From NCBI GenBank assembly GCA_027485405.1, contig JAIXRB010000050.1, positions 1 to 43,290 of the forward strand: a stretch of DNA of 43,290 nucleotides, given 5' to 3'. Position numbers and translations under genes: made by a program. Each line of letters starts with the position of its first letter. The first letter of the stretch is position 1. The notes under the pieces are model-generated. The model ran no database searches and had not been told where the DNA came from. It saw only the letters and a list, made by a program, of their open reading frames with translations. This DNA is from Leptospiraceae bacterium (lineage in GTDB: Bacteria > Spirochaetota > Leptospiria > Leptospirales > Leptospiraceae). Of this stretch, positions 1 through 8,197 are shown piece after piece.

Positions 1-1
1 A

Positions 2-313
2 GTTGCAAAAGAATCCGAAGTGGCAACAGACTCTCCATTCTTAGTGGCAAAGTCTGATATTGGAACTGGAAAGACATTTGCTGAAGCAGAGAAATTCTGT
101 GCTGAAAAATCAGCTAAGCTTCCAACAAAAACAGAACTAGCGGGTTTTGACAAAACAGGTCAAGCACCAGAACATGTGAAAAAGAGCAAAGATAAGTTCT
201 GGCTTTCGGATGTTCAAAAGAAAGGAAAAACTCATTTTGGTTTTTCTTTTAAGGATGATTCATCCAAAGCAACTTCCGTAGATCAAAAGCTAAGCGTTAT
301 CTGCAAAAAATAA
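2..313 (+). CDS. DUF1566/Lcl-like domain protein, 5' end outside window
   Basis: The reading frame is open from base 2 to the stop at 311-313, so the gene begins upstream of the window; a GTG at 20 lies inside the frame but is unlikely to be the true start. About 103 C-terminal residues are visible. They carry the pattern of DUF1566 / C-type-lectin-like domains: TFAEAEKFCAEKSAKLPTK (element 'aea..fC...ga.LPT..EL'), then FWLSD in the place of the usual 'YWSS', and a final cysteine in SVICKK. Such domains are common in secreted or surface proteins of leptospires, and the two cysteines could pair. The function cannot be stated. The gene converges on the ACT-domain gene with only 4 bases between stops. 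Confidence 0.6.
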   Translation, partial: VAKESEVATDSPFLVAKSDIGTGKTFAEAEKFCAEKSAKLPTKTELAGFDKTGQAPEHVKKSKDKFWLSDVQKKGKTHFGFSFKDDSSKATSVDQKLSVICKK

Positions 314-317
314 CCGA

Positions 318-923
318 TTAGGTTGCCCGGGAAGGGGCCATAATCGCGTTTCGAATCGCATCGGCTAAAGGCAAGGAGGCAAACATTCCTCCTTGCTCCG
401 TCCTCAAATAAAAACTATCCTTTGCTCTTCCCGTTTTCTCATCTGTTTCAATCGTAGCCGAGACAATGTTGATTTGAAAATCAACGAAAATGCGAGAGAT
501 ATAATAAAGAAGTCCTCTACCAGCCCCAGTTTCTAAGTAAAGACAGGTTAGGTTTTTTTCAGGTATATCCGAAAAAATGAATTCTGGGTTTTCTTTGAAG
601 AAAGTTTGAACCGGAGGTTCTGGGATTTGGAGCTTTCCAAGAACTTCTTCGAATTTGGCGTTTTGCGAAAAAAGGGAATCCATCATAACACCCAATTGAT
701 AAGCCGCATGGTTTGGATCTATGTCTTGGGTGAATAAAAGAAAGGAATCTTCCGTGTAGTGAATTCCGTTTTCTTCAACGGTCCCCAGTTCTCCAGAAAC
801 AATGTCCAGGCGCAGGGCATAGATGACAGTCGCAATTCGGTAAAAGGTTCCATACTGTGTGGAATCAGTCCTCAGTGTGATGAGGATGTTTTTCCCTTCT
901 CGTTTGTATTGAAACGAAATCAT
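318..923 (-). CDS. Double ACT-domain regulatory protein
   Basis: A 201-residue soluble protein with two ACT-like modules. The first spans about residues 10-90 (RIATVIYALRLDIVSGEL). The second spans about 125-195 and is very typical: LTCLYLETGAGRGLLYYISR, then INIVSATIETDEKTGRAKDSFYL, the strand-helix-strand pattern seen in the C-terminal ACT pair of GlnD and in stand-alone ACT repeat proteins. ACT domains bind amino acids or other small ligands and work as allosteric sensors; no catalytic domain is attached here, so it probably regulates a partner. ATG start at 923. It is divergent from the FGE-like gene at 1008, and the 84 bases between them must hold both promoters. The ligand is not predictable. 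Confidence 0.7.
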   Translation of the reverse strand: MISFQYKREGKNILITLRTDSTQYGTFYRIATVIYALRLDIVSGELGTVEENGIHYTEDSFLLFTQDIDPNHAAYQLGVMMDSLFSQNAKFEEVLGKLQIPEPPVQTFFKENPEFIFSDIPEKNLTCLYLETGAGRGLLYYISRIFVDFQINIVSATIETDEKTGRAKDSFYLRTEQGGMFASLPLADAIRNAIMAPSRAT

Positions 924-1007
924 TATCTGGAACTTAGCCTAGTTTTCTCACCCGACCTGAAAAAATTCAATCAAAAGGTTTTTTTTCAAACAGCCGATAT
1001 TGAAAAA

Positions 1008-2309
1008 GTGAGCCGATCCAAATCAGAAAAAAGCCCAATCCTTATCGTTCTGCTCTCCCTCTTTGTCCTATTACTTGGACCGCTTCATCTTTTTTCCATT
1101 GAAGAAGGAGTCGAAAACCCCAACAGCTCCTCTAAAAAGCAAACAGTTCTCTGGAAAGGAGAAGTCACTGCTGTTTTTAAGAATAGAGGGTCGATCAAAG
1201 TCAAGATCCATAAAAATCAGAAAATTTTACAGAGCAATAGTTCTGAAATCAAAAGTCTTTTCACACAAAATATGGAACTGCCTGTGTTTCAAAAAGAAAC
1301 CAAAACGCAGATTGGAAAGTTTATCTTAAGGGAAGCCCTTTGGGAAGAAACACAGCTAACAACAAAGAAAAAGTATTTTGAAGTAACCTTACGTGGCGAC
1401 TTTCAAAAAGATGAGAATCAGAGAAATCCAATCATTGAAATAACAACCGATAGCTATATCGCTAGTTTAGGTGAGAAAGATTTCTTTGTAGAGCCCAACA
1501 CCTTTTTTAAAGGTAGGGCAACTCTCGCCAAGCAATCCATCATTCATCCCAAAGACAGAAAAGAAATGGTTCTAGTGAACCGAGGATTGATTTTATACGG
1601 TCAAGGAACAGATGCGTCTGCCGATAGTTTCAACCCAAACTATATGAACTTGAAACTATCAACGATTCCCGAAATTAGAGCTTTCTACATAGATAAATAC
1701 GAAGTTACAAACCAAGAATACAGTTTGTTCCTAGAGAAAACAAATCGGAAACCACCTCCACATTGGTTAAATGGAAAATTTCCAGAAGGAGAAGAGGACC
1801 ATCCCGTTCATTCCCTAACATACCGCGAAGCAGAAGCCTATGCAGTATGGACAGGCAAACGATTGCCTACGGAATGGGAGTGGGAGCGTGCCGCTAAAGG
1901 ACCTGGGGTCATTCAATTTACCAATAGGGATGAAACAATCGGTTTTGATACGATCCCGCAACGATATCCTTTTGGGGATGAATTTGATCCAATGTATTGC
2001 AATACCCGCGAATCTAAAATCGCAAAGACTGTTTCGGTTTACGAGCTTTCCGAAGAAGGAGCCAGCCCTTTTGGAGTGATTGGTATGTGTGGCAATGTGC
2101 CAGAGTGGACTTCTAGTTGGTATGAAACCTATCCTGGGCACTTTTTACGATCCTATGCTCTTGGAAAACAGTTCAAAGTGGTGAGAGGTGGTTCTTTTTC
2201 AGAATCAGCAAGGCAAGCCACAGTATATTACAGAAGTTATGGTGGAATTCCCAATTTAACGGAAGATCGTAGAGCAGGTTTTAGATTGGTTTGGGACTAT
2301 AAAGAGTAG
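1008..2309 (+). CDS. Formylglycine-generating-enzyme-like (SUMF1/FGE-sulfatase) domain protein
   Basis: I chose GTG 1008 because the longer frame from 759 overlaps the divergent ACT gene, while translation from 1008 gives a positive start and a hydrophobic segment (ILIVLLSLFVLLLGPLHLF), a signal peptide or anchor. That gives 433 residues. The N-terminal half (to about 210) is a poorly conserved beta-rich region. The C-terminal half is an FGE-sulfatase domain: FYIDKYEVTNQEYSLFLE, HPVHSLTYREAEAYAVWTGK, RLPTEWEWERAAKGP, GNVPEWTSSWY, VVRGGSFS and RRAGFRLV. The paired cysteines that make true FGE catalytic, near the RGGS element, are absent (VRGGSFSESARQATVYYRSY). It is therefore a structural or binding relative rather than a sulfatase activator. 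It overlaps the convergent MarR gene by 13 bases. Confidence 0.75.
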   Translation: MSRSKSEKSPILIVLLSLFVLLLGPLHLFSIEEGVENPNSSSKKQTVLWKGEVTAVFKNRGSIKVKIHKNQKILQSNSSEIKSLFTQNMELPVFQKETKTQIGKFILREALWEETQLTTKKKYFEVTLRGDFQKDENQRNPIIEITTDSYIASLGEKDFFVEPNTFFKGRATLAKQSIIHPKDRKEMVLVNRGLILYGQGTDASADSFNPNYMNLKLSTIPEIRAFYIDKYEVTNQEYSLFLEKTNRKPPPHWLNGKFPEGEEDHPVHSLTYREAEAYAVWTGKRLPTEWEWERAAKGPGVIQFTNRDETIGFDTIPQRYPFGDEFDPMYCNTRESKIAKTVSVYELSEEGASPFGVIGMCGNVPEWTSSWYETYPGHFLRSYALGKQFKVVRGGSFSESARQATVYYRSYGGIPNLTEDRRAGFRLVWDYKE

Positions 2310-2755
2310 TCTTCTTTTTTCCCTAATTTTTTGCAGATGATTCCCAACGAAATTTGTTCTTCAGAGGACAAAATCGAGAATTCTTCAGAAATCTTTTTTA
2401 CATGCTCTGGAAAAATCTTTTGAATGAAGTTTTTTCCTTCATCTGTTAAGTGAATGGTGATAAATCTTCTATCAGCTGTGTCACGAACTCGGGTAACGAA
2501 ATTTCTTTTTTCCAAGTTATCTACAACTAAAGTGATGTTGCCTGTACTCTTTAAAATCTTGTCACTCAATCCTTTTTGACACATGGGCCCCAAATGAAAG
2601 AGAGCTTCGAGAATTCCAAATTGGCTTTCCGTGATGTTCCATTCGGAAAAATCATGTGCCAACCTAGAACTCAAAGACTCCGACGCTCGCTTCAGCTTGA
2701 TAAAAGCGTCTAAAGCGAGTTTTTCGTTTTTGGATCCTTTGAAGTGGGTGCCCAT
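2297..2755 (-). CDS. MarR-family transcriptional regulator
   Basis: A 152-residue protein with the MarR winged-helix layout: N-terminal dimerisation helix (FIKLKRASESLSSRLAHDFS), recognition region (ITESQFGILEALFHLGPMCQKGLSDKILKSTGNITLVVDNLEKR), and the wing with the diagnostic RVRDTADRRFITIHLTDEG. The length is normal for the family. It is the last gene of a minus-strand operon, 35 bases after the FAD-dependent oxidoreductase and behind the DUF4139 gene. MarR proteins often repress their own operon in response to lipophilic or phenolic compounds or oxidants, so it may control these two genes. The effector is unknown. Confidence 0.85.
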   Translation of the reverse strand: MGTHFKGSKNEKLALDAFIKLKRASESLSSRLAHDFSEWNITESQFGILEALFHLGPMCQKGLSDKILKSTGNITLVVDNLEKRNFVTRVRDTADRRFITIHLTDEGKNFIQKIFPEHVKKISEEFSILSSEEQISLGIICKKLGKKEDYSL

Positions 2756-2790
2756 AGTTTAAGTTTAAATTATTTAATCCTAAAGGACTG

Positions 2791-4380
2791 TCAAACTGAT
2801 TTCGAACTTTTGCCAGAAAGGAATTCTTTCATCAGCCTTAGTGTTCCACTGAAACCCAGTACGACTGCCGAGGAAGCCACTCCTCCCATAAAAGCACCAG
2901 CGATTCCAGGGCTACAAGCATCGGCTCCCGTGAGATAGAGGTTTTCTACCGGGGTTCTAACTCCAAGCCATTCCTGTTTGAACCTTTCGGGTGTGCATAC
3001 CAGCCCGTAAATGTTTCCTTCATGGTGACCCGTAAAATGTTCGTTAGTAAGAGGAGTGGACAGTTCATAGAAATCGACCAGGCTTCGAAATCCCGGGAAT
3101 CTCTCTTCCACAAAACCAAGCATTGCATCCGCGATTTTTTCTTTCAAAGCTTCGTAGTCTTCGCCCCTCTTTTTCCAAACCTCTTCTTTCCATTTTTGAA
3201 ACAACCCATAGTCGGCAAATGTGATGATCTCTGCCGTGGGAGCTTCGGCTTCGGGATTCTTTAGAGACGGGAAGGATAAATAAACCATAGGCGGCTTTCC
3301 GTCCAAGATTTGATTTCGCGAGTCATAGATCGCATCATGATCATAAGATGGAAACATCCAATAGTTTTCGCCCTTGAAACCTAACTTTGTAGGACTTTCT
3401 TTAAACCCAACATAAAGAGTGATAGAGGTAGCTCCTCCCGAAGCCAAGGACTTCAAAGGTTCTTTAAATGGATCTGAATATTTACTTGGAAGTAGTTTGA
3501 AGTAGGTGTTGTAAGCGCCTGCGTCTGAAATAATGACTGGTGCTCTATACTCTTTTTCGATGATGTCTTTTCCTTTTTTGAAATTTACTTTTACACCAAC
3601 CGCTTTGTCACCTTCGAGGAGTATTTCCGTTACCTCATGATTGATTTCACAGAACCCACCTGCATTCTCCACAATTGGAATGATGGAATCTGCTATCTTT
3701 GCCGAGGAACCAATCGGAAAATACCCTCCATCAAAGTAGTGTGTTACGATCATAGAATGGATAGCAAAAGAAGAGCGAATAGGGGACAATCCAAAGTCGC
3801 CCCACTGGGAACAAAGAAGAGCTTTGAGCTTCGGATCTTTGAAATTTTTATCCATATACTCTTTGGTTGTGATTTCAGCATGCCCATCACCCGTTAAATG
3901 AAGAAAATGAGCCGCTTTAGAAAAGACTGCGGGCAAAGCTTTGATTGTAAACTGCTTTGAAAACCACTGGCTGAAAGCTTCTACATCCTTAAAGTATCGA
4001 TCCAAAGCTTCGCTTTCATTTGGAAACTGTGCCTTAAGATCACCTAAAAATTTTTGCTTATCGCCATACACCGAAAAAGTGAAATCAGGATAGACGAATT
4101 TCTCGAATGGTTCCGGCATTTTTTGCCATTTCACTCCATTCTCTGTTACGGCATCAAACAAAGCACGAAGCATCGTCCCTTCCGCCAATCCACCTACGTA
4201 GTGTACTCCGACGTCCCATTCGTAGACGCTTTTTCTTCGAAACGTATGTGTGAAGCCCCCAATTTTAAAGTGTCTTTCTAAAACGAGAACTTTCTTGTTT
4301 CCGAGCTTTGCGAGTAAAGAAGCGGTAGTTAGAGCTCCTATTCCAGAGCCGATGATAATTACGTCATAATCAGTGTTCAT
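2791..4380 (-). CDS. Phytoene desaturase / retinol saturase-like FAD-dependent oxidoreductase
   Basis: 529 residues. The N-terminus has a textbook Rossmann dinucleotide fold (DYDVIIIGSGIGALTTASLL, acidic end LVLERH) followed by the CrtI/CrtISO/RetSat signature KIGGFTHTFRR and WDVGVHYVGG. The C-terminus has the second FAD element NLYLTGADACSPGIAGAFMGG. The family includes carotenoid desaturases and isomerases and all-trans-retinol 13,14-reductase; the GVHYVGG element and length fit the RetSat/CrtISO side better than CrtI. No other carotenoid gene is adjacent, so the substrate is uncertain. It begins 15 bases after the DUF4139 gene and is followed by a MarR regulator, suggesting one inducible transcript. 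Confidence 0.8.
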   Translation of the reverse strand: MNTDYDVIIIGSGIGALTTASLLAKLGNKKVLVLERHFKIGGFTHTFRRKSVYEWDVGVHYVGGLAEGTMLRALFDAVTENGVKWQKMPEPFEKFVYPDFTFSVYGDKQKFLGDLKAQFPNESEALDRYFKDVEAFSQWFSKQFTIKALPAVFSKAAHFLHLTGDGHAEITTKEYMDKNFKDPKLKALLCSQWGDFGLSPIRSSFAIHSMIVTHYFDGGYFPIGSSAKIADSIIPIVENAGGFCEINHEVTEILLEGDKAVGVKVNFKKGKDIIEKEYRAPVIISDAGAYNTYFKLLPSKYSDPFKEPLKSLASGGATSITLYVGFKESPTKLGFKGENYWMFPSYDHDAIYDSRNQILDGKPPMVYLSFPSLKNPEAEAPTAEIITFADYGLFQKWKEEVWKKRGEDYEALKEKIADAMLGFVEERFPGFRSLVDFYELSTPLTNEHFTGHHEGNIYGLVCTPERFKQEWLGVRTPVENLYLTGADACSPGIAGAFMGGVASSAVVLGFSGTLRLMKEFLSGKSSKSV

Positions 4381-4395
4381 TTCTTTTCCTTCTAT

Positions 4396-5850
4396 CTAGT
4401 ATTTAGTTTCGACAGTATAGTCTAAAGTTAAGGTTTCATTGGGTTTTAAAAGCAAATCAAAGTAAGCTCGATTGGCACTTTCTTTTGTAAACTTAGCACT
4501 GGATTTTGTGATAGTCCAATCCCCCCAATGTTGAGAATAGAATCTAACCTCGACCTCTTCTTTCTTTCGATTTCGGAATTCTGCACTGTGGACCGTTCTA
4601 TCTCCTTTGCCTAGTTTGAAGAGTTCTTGAGAAACTCTTTTACCGTTTGCTACAACGTCGAAAGCATAGCCCGTTTTGATTCTAATGTCTTCGTTTTCGG
4701 GAGTATGGTCTATATTCTCTTCGCCTAAAAGTTGCTGTCTTCCTTTGGAATCTGCTTTAAAAACTCGAAAAACTCCGGCTGGTAATGCTCGACCCAAATT
4801 GTTTTTCTTGGTATTTTTGAAAATATAACGAACACTAGCATTGTTGAACTGCTTTTCGTCCCCATCGTTCATGGGAAGATTTTCGAAAACGAAGTATTTC
4901 TTGATTCCAATGTCCTCTGCTTGAAATAGCTTCAATTGCTTGGTTTGGTTGGAACCAATCGTGGAAGTTTGGTCAAGAGTGTACAAATAGTATTCCGATA
5001 AATTTTCTTGTTCAAAAACAGGTGCACTGGTAGCCATATCGGATCGCATCATGGCAGTTTTATAGTGTATAGGCCTTCTTGCATATTCTTGCCTGGATTC
5101 TTCTGCGAATTGCACTTTTCCAGCTACTAGTTGTAGAGTGGCGTTTTCAAAGCGAGCCCCGGAAGTATTGTTTAGCGTGATCCAAGAAGCAATAGTTGCC
5201 TTTTCTTCAGCTTTATCTAGCAATAAATTGTAATCGGCAGTCCAGCTCATCCCTTGGGTTTGGTACGAAACATCAAGCAACTGTTCTTTTTCGTTTTCAT
5301 TTTTAAGTTTCCAAACCAAAGTTGGTTTCGAATACAAATTATCTGGGAGTTCAGGGACAGAAATTCTGCCGAAGTATCCCATGACAATTTCATCGCCGAT
5401 TTGATAGATTTGCCCTTCTTTGTTGGAGATCAGTTTTGCTTTGATTCCATTGGTTTGCTGTAGGCCTTTTTGTTTTGGGTAAAGCGTGACATCTTTACCA
5501 ACATATTTTTCCAAAAGTCGGTCTTGGGAAATTAGATCAAACTCATAATTCTGCTCATAGACTGTTAAACTTTTATTTTCTTCTGATTTTACCCGGACGG
5601 TTTGAGGAAGAATTTGGGATGGCACATCTTCAAACCGCAATGTAAAATCACCTTTTTCTGGTTTGATGAGTCGAGACTCACGAACCAAGCCCATCCCTTG
5701 GTTGTAAACTGTCACACTGACAGATTTGCGATCTTTTTCTGAAGAAACACTTTCTGGAACTTGACTTTGTAAGGCGAACATTGGAATTAAGAATGTGAAA
5801 ACCAGGGTTTTTCGAGCAATAGAATTGAGAGCTTTATGGATTTGGATCAT
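4396..5850 (-). CDS. DUF4139 domain-containing exported protein
   Basis: The longest frame starts at 5961, but ATG 5850 gives a clean signal peptide (MIQIHKALNSIARKTLVFTF, then LIPMFALQSQ) and leaves room for the promoter of the divergent mtnP. The product is 484 residues. The body fits DUF4139: an early strand motif VTVYNQGMGLVRESR, a central LLDVSYQTQGMSWTADYNLL, then WITLNNTSGARFENATLQLVAG, and a C-terminal beta domain ending in LDYTVETKY. These are conserved in DUF4139 proteins, some labelled mucoidy-inhibitor-like, whose function is not established. It probably acts in the periplasm or on the outer membrane. First gene of the operon with the FAD oxidoreductase and MarR. Confidence 0.75.
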   Translation of the reverse strand: MIQIHKALNSIARKTLVFTFLIPMFALQSQVPESVSSEKDRKSVSVTVYNQGMGLVRESRLIKPEKGDFTLRFEDVPSQILPQTVRVKSEENKSLTVYEQNYEFDLISQDRLLEKYVGKDVTLYPKQKGLQQTNGIKAKLISNKEGQIYQIGDEIVMGYFGRISVPELPDNLYSKPTLVWKLKNENEKEQLLDVSYQTQGMSWTADYNLLLDKAEEKATIASWITLNNTSGARFENATLQLVAGKVQFAEESRQEYARRPIHYKTAMMRSDMATSAPVFEQENLSEYYLYTLDQTSTIGSNQTKQLKLFQAEDIGIKKYFVFENLPMNDGDEKQFNNASVRYIFKNTKKNNLGRALPAGVFRVFKADSKGRQQLLGEENIDHTPENEDIRIKTGYAFDVVANGKRVSQELFKLGKGDRTVHSAEFRNRKKEEVEVRFYSQHWGDWTITKSSAKFTKESANRAYFDLLLKPNETLTLDYTVETKY

Positions 5851-5932
5851 AGATACACACAACCCTAGCTCCCAAAAAAACGAATGCAACAAAAATCGAC
5901 TCCAAAAGTATGAAAGAGTAGAGGGTTTAATT

Positions 5933-6796
5933 ATGAGAGAAAACGTCAAAATTGGAATCATTGGTGGAACGGGGCTTTATTCATTGGATGGAATGGAAAT
6001 TTTGGAAGAAGTCCATCCCGATACCCCCTGGGGCAAACCTTCGGATGCCATCACCATTGGAAAATTCAAAGGAAAGACGATGGCATTTCTTCCTCGCCAC
6101 GGCAAAGGGCATTTTCTAAACCCTTCTGAGATCCCTGCACAGGCAAACATTGCCGCTCTAAAAAAGTTAGGTGTAAGTGAAATCGTCGCTTTTAGTTCGG
6201 TGGGAAGCCTTCGCCAAGAGATTGCTCCTTTGGATTTTGTAATTCCAAACCAAATCATTGATAGAACCAAAGCAAGGCATGCAACATTCTTTGAAAATGG
6301 GATGGTCGCCCACGCGCCATTTGCCGATCCATTTTCTGATCGTCTGACAAAAGTAATCGAATCTACTGCAAGGCAAATTGGATTGAAACTGCACACTAAA
6401 AAGACATTGGTTTGTATGGAAGGGCCCCTTTTCTCTACTCGTGCAGAAAGCCATATGTACCGAGCTTGGGGCGCCGACATAATCAACATGACCGTACTTC
6501 CCGAAGCTAAGCTTGCTAGGGAAGCCGAGATCGAGTACCAGATGGTTTGTATGTCAACTGACTACGATTGCTGGAAGGAAGACGAAGAGCATGTAACAGT
6601 TGAAATGGTGATCCAAAACTTAACTAAAAATGCAGAAACAGCTAAAAAACTTTTGAGTGCATTGGTTGATTCCTTGGGAACAGAAGATAAAAATCTTTTA
6701 AAAGGAAGCACAAAATTCTCTTTGATCACGGATCCTGCAAAGCGAAATCCAGAGCAAATTTCGAAGTTAAAGTATTTGTTTCCGAGTTATTTTTGA
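5933..6796 (+). CDS. mtnP: S-methyl-5'-thioadenosine phosphorylase
   Basis: 287 residues from ATG 5933; the frame is open further upstream but that would overlap the divergent DUF4139 gene. The protein begins KIGIIGGTGLYSLDG, the phosphate-binding glycine/threonine loop of MTAP/PNP enzymes, followed by FLPRHGKGHFLNPSEIPAQ, VSEIVAFSSVGSLR, and the substrate region CMEGPLFSTRAES...INMTVLPEAKLAREAE. NMTVLPEAKLAREAE and STDYDCW are typical of MTA phosphorylase rather than purine nucleoside phosphorylase. It cleaves methylthioadenosine with phosphate to adenine and methylthioribose-1-phosphate in methionine salvage. Cytosolic. A short ORF follows after 6 bases. Confidence 0.92.
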   Translation: MRENVKIGIIGGTGLYSLDGMEILEEVHPDTPWGKPSDAITIGKFKGKTMAFLPRHGKGHFLNPSEIPAQANIAALKKLGVSEIVAFSSVGSLRQEIAPLDFVIPNQIIDRTKARHATFFENGMVAHAPFADPFSDRLTKVIESTARQIGLKLHTKKTLVCMEGPLFSTRAESHMYRAWGADIINMTVLPEAKLAREAEIEYQMVCMSTDYDCWKEDEEHVTVEMVIQNLTKNAETAKKLLSALVDSLGTEDKNLLKGSTKFSLITDPAKRNPEQISKLKYLFPSYF

Positions 6797-6802
6797 AATT
6801 TC

Positions 6803-6973
6803 ATGAAAGAATTGTCATATTATTTGTATTTGATCCGAAGAGGTTTGGAGATCGTAGTTAATGTGTTAGCGAAGCGAAATCCAAATTGGGAATTGCCAGT
6901 TTTAAAGAATCGAGGCTGGATATGCAAGTCTCACACTGATTTACATGAGATTCTGAACGAAGACCGGAGGTAA
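6803..6973 (+). CDS. Small ORF directly after mtnP, hypothetical
   Basis: A 56-codon open frame begins with ATG 6 bases after the mtnP stop and ends exactly where a dispersed repeat copy starts (TAA at 6971-6973). The product begins MKELSYYLYLIRRGLEIVVN and has plausible protein composition (NPNWELPVLKNRGWICKSH). I do not recognise a family. It could be a genuine small protein translated by coupling to mtnP. It could also be the 5' remnant of a longer gene cut by the repeat. Confidence 0.35.
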   Translation: MKELSYYLYLIRRGLEIVVNVLAKRNPNWELPVLKNRGWICKSHTDLHEILNEDRR

Positions 6974-7029
6974 ACACAGATAAGAGGTTTTGTTTCTAAA
7001 TCTTTTCCTCATCTGCGTGCATCTGTATT
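6971..7029. repeat. Dispersed palindromic repeat, copy 1 (core only)
   Basis: This stretch aligns base for base, without gaps, with 10778-10836. Both share GAGGTTTTGTTTCTA and CATCTGCGTG and differ at roughly nine of 59 positions. The outer arms present in copy 2 (AGCCACAGAT / ATCTGTGGCT) are missing here, so this looks like a degenerate or internal copy. Nothing codes across it. Confidence 0.7.
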
Positions 7030-7060
7030 TTTTTAGTCCGGCTAGTCATGGATAGAATTA

Positions 7061-7321
7061 TTAAAATTGAATCACTTCTAAAGAAATCGATTTCGCGGCG
7101 ATTTGTTGGTGTTTGTCGTAGGTGACAATTTGTTTAAAGCCGGATTGAAGTATCGCAAAAATAAGAAATCAACGATCCGCTCGCAAACTATCTAAATCTT
7201 CCGAAGTGGATTTGAAAAATTTAGTATCAAAAACTCTTTGAAAATCTTTCAAAACTTTTCTTTTTCTTATCGGTCGATGAATTTGGTCAGGGCTAGAAAT
7301 TACAGCTATCACCTTTCCCAT
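7061..7321 (-). pseudogene. Decayed PIN-domain (VapC-like) toxin
   Basis: A minus-strand frame of 87 codons runs from ATG 7321 to TAA 7061 with one internal TGA. After the TGA the reading is FLIFAILQSGFKQIVTYDKH and ends SISLEVIQF. This matches the C-terminal part of PIN-domain nucleases ('D.lila.al..g...lvT.D..l......gleVi'). The N-terminal part (MGKVIAVISSPDQIHRPIRK) lacks the usual first aspartate motif, so the start may be a fusion with antitoxin sequence or heavily diverged. Not functional as a toxin in this reading. A TTGACA box and a perfect dyad sit directly upstream. The family assignment rests on about 40 residues. Confidence 0.5.
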
Positions 7322-7356
7322 AGTGTCACTGTGACACTATTTTCCAATTTTGTCAA
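7320..7356 (-). promoter_or_regulatory. Operator/promoter relic of the PIN locus
   Basis: A perfect 21-base dyad occupies 7320-7340 (half-site ATAGTGTCAC, single central base). Its outer edge covers the pseudogene start codon at 7319-7321. A minus-strand TTGACA lies at 7356-7351, 29 bases before the ATG. The arrangement (-35 box, dyad, start codon with no room for a ribosome site) resembles the mazE and brnT loci nearby. No convincing -10 hexamer is visible. Confidence 0.5.
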
Positions 7357-7649
7357 TCTAGTTTACACCAGAGGAGCGGAGTTTCTATATTTACTGAATT
7401 CTAAGTTTTTTAAATGTTCCAAGTATTGCTAAGTTGTCAGTCCCTGGAACAATTTTTTACCATTGCTTAGATCAAGGATTGGTAATTTAACAGCACCTTC
7501 CGTTCATATTTAATGTCGTTCTCATTTTAGCATAAAAGCAGATTTCTGTCAAAATGCATAAAGGGGACTGTCATCTCATGACAGATCTTTTCTTCATGGG
7601 GCTGAAAGTTCAATACCGTTGTAGCAGAGATTTGAATTTGTGAAACATG
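7341..7649. other. Intergenic remnant between two pseudogenes
   Basis: I see no intact gene on either strand. The right end (from about 7600) may be the badly decayed continuation of the rhuM pseudogene: shifted frames give short peptides without clear match. A short inverted pair, ctgtcatc / gatgacag-like, lies near 7568-7585 but has no T-run. Confidence 0.4.
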
Positions 7650-7790
7650 GGCAGTGGTTGTTCGGAAATTCCGAACAACTGAATTTTCCTCCAATTCCCT
7701 TTCTTAAAATACATTCTTGATATGTTCACTGACGGTGGATTTGGACTTCTGGAACAATTCACAAATCTGCGCTTGGGTTAGCCAAACGGT
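7650..7790 (-). pseudogene. rhuM: rhuM-family protein fragment with internal stop
   Basis: Forty-seven minus-strand codons read TVWLTQAQICELFQKSKSTV, then SEHIKNVF, stop, ERELEENSVVRNFRTTTA. This matches the N-terminal core of RhuM/Fic-associated 'virulence RhuM family' proteins (ETVWLTQ..mAeLF....stVseHi.NIf..gEL.e.SVvrkFRtTA). The TAA at 7704-7706 replaces one codon, the sequence upstream of the first threonine lacks a start, and homology fades in shifted frames after FRTTTA. It is dead, and marks the region as a graveyard of mobile genes. Confidence 0.7.
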
Positions 7791-7852
7791 TAGATTGCAT
7801 TATTAAATTAGTTTAGTAAGAATTTACAACCACAGAAAGCTATTCTCCCAGT

Positions 7853-8197
7853 TCAAGAAACAACCAATAGCTTAATGTTATCCTCGATCTCTTTTAATGC
7901 TATTTTATCAATTTCTTCAATAAATTCAGCTTTTCTACTCTTCCAATCTAGGTTTTTAATTTGATCAGATAGAACTGCACCTTTAATGTTCTTACCATTA
8001 ACCAACACTTCAAATGGATATTCTTTCACTTTACTTGTGATAGGACAGAATATTGCTAAGCTAGTTTTTGAATTATATTCGTAAGGTGAAAGGACTAGTG
8101 CAGGTCTTCTGCCCATTTGCTCATGTCCTGCCTGAGGGTTGAAATTGAGCCAAACAATATCACCTCGCTTAGGGCAATATTTTACTTTATTTACCAA
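7853..8197 (-). CDS. mazF: MazF/PemK-family mRNA interferase toxin
   Basis: 114 residues, normal for MazF. It opens with the family signature YCPKRGDIVWLNFNPQAGHE, then QMGRRPALVLSPYEYN and AIFCPITSKVKEYPFEV, and continues GAVLSDQIKNLDWKSRKAEF. The conserved arginine after the Gly-x-Arg-Arg-Pro turn and the threonine in CPITSK fit the RNA-cleaving site of MazF toxins. The ATG overlaps the last codons of mazE by 7 bases, the usual coupled antitoxin-toxin order. Related chromosomal ChpK toxins are known in Leptospira. The frame is intact. Confidence 0.92.
   Translation of the reverse strand: MVNKVKYCPKRGDIVWLNFNPQAGHEQMGRRPALVLSPYEYNSKTSLAIFCPITSKVKEYPFEVLVNGKNIKGAVLSDQIKNLDWKSRKAEFIEEIDKIALKEIEDNIKLLVVS

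Noticed and set aside
5977..6489. 170-codon minus-strand ORF
   Set aside because: Antisense shadow of mtnP, which has full family motifs on the plus strand.
7657..7679. A 23-base near-perfect palindrome (half GTTGTTCGGAA)
   Set aside because: It falls inside conserved codons of the rhuM relic (VVRNFRTT), so the symmetry is explained by coding sequence; no promoter is nearby.
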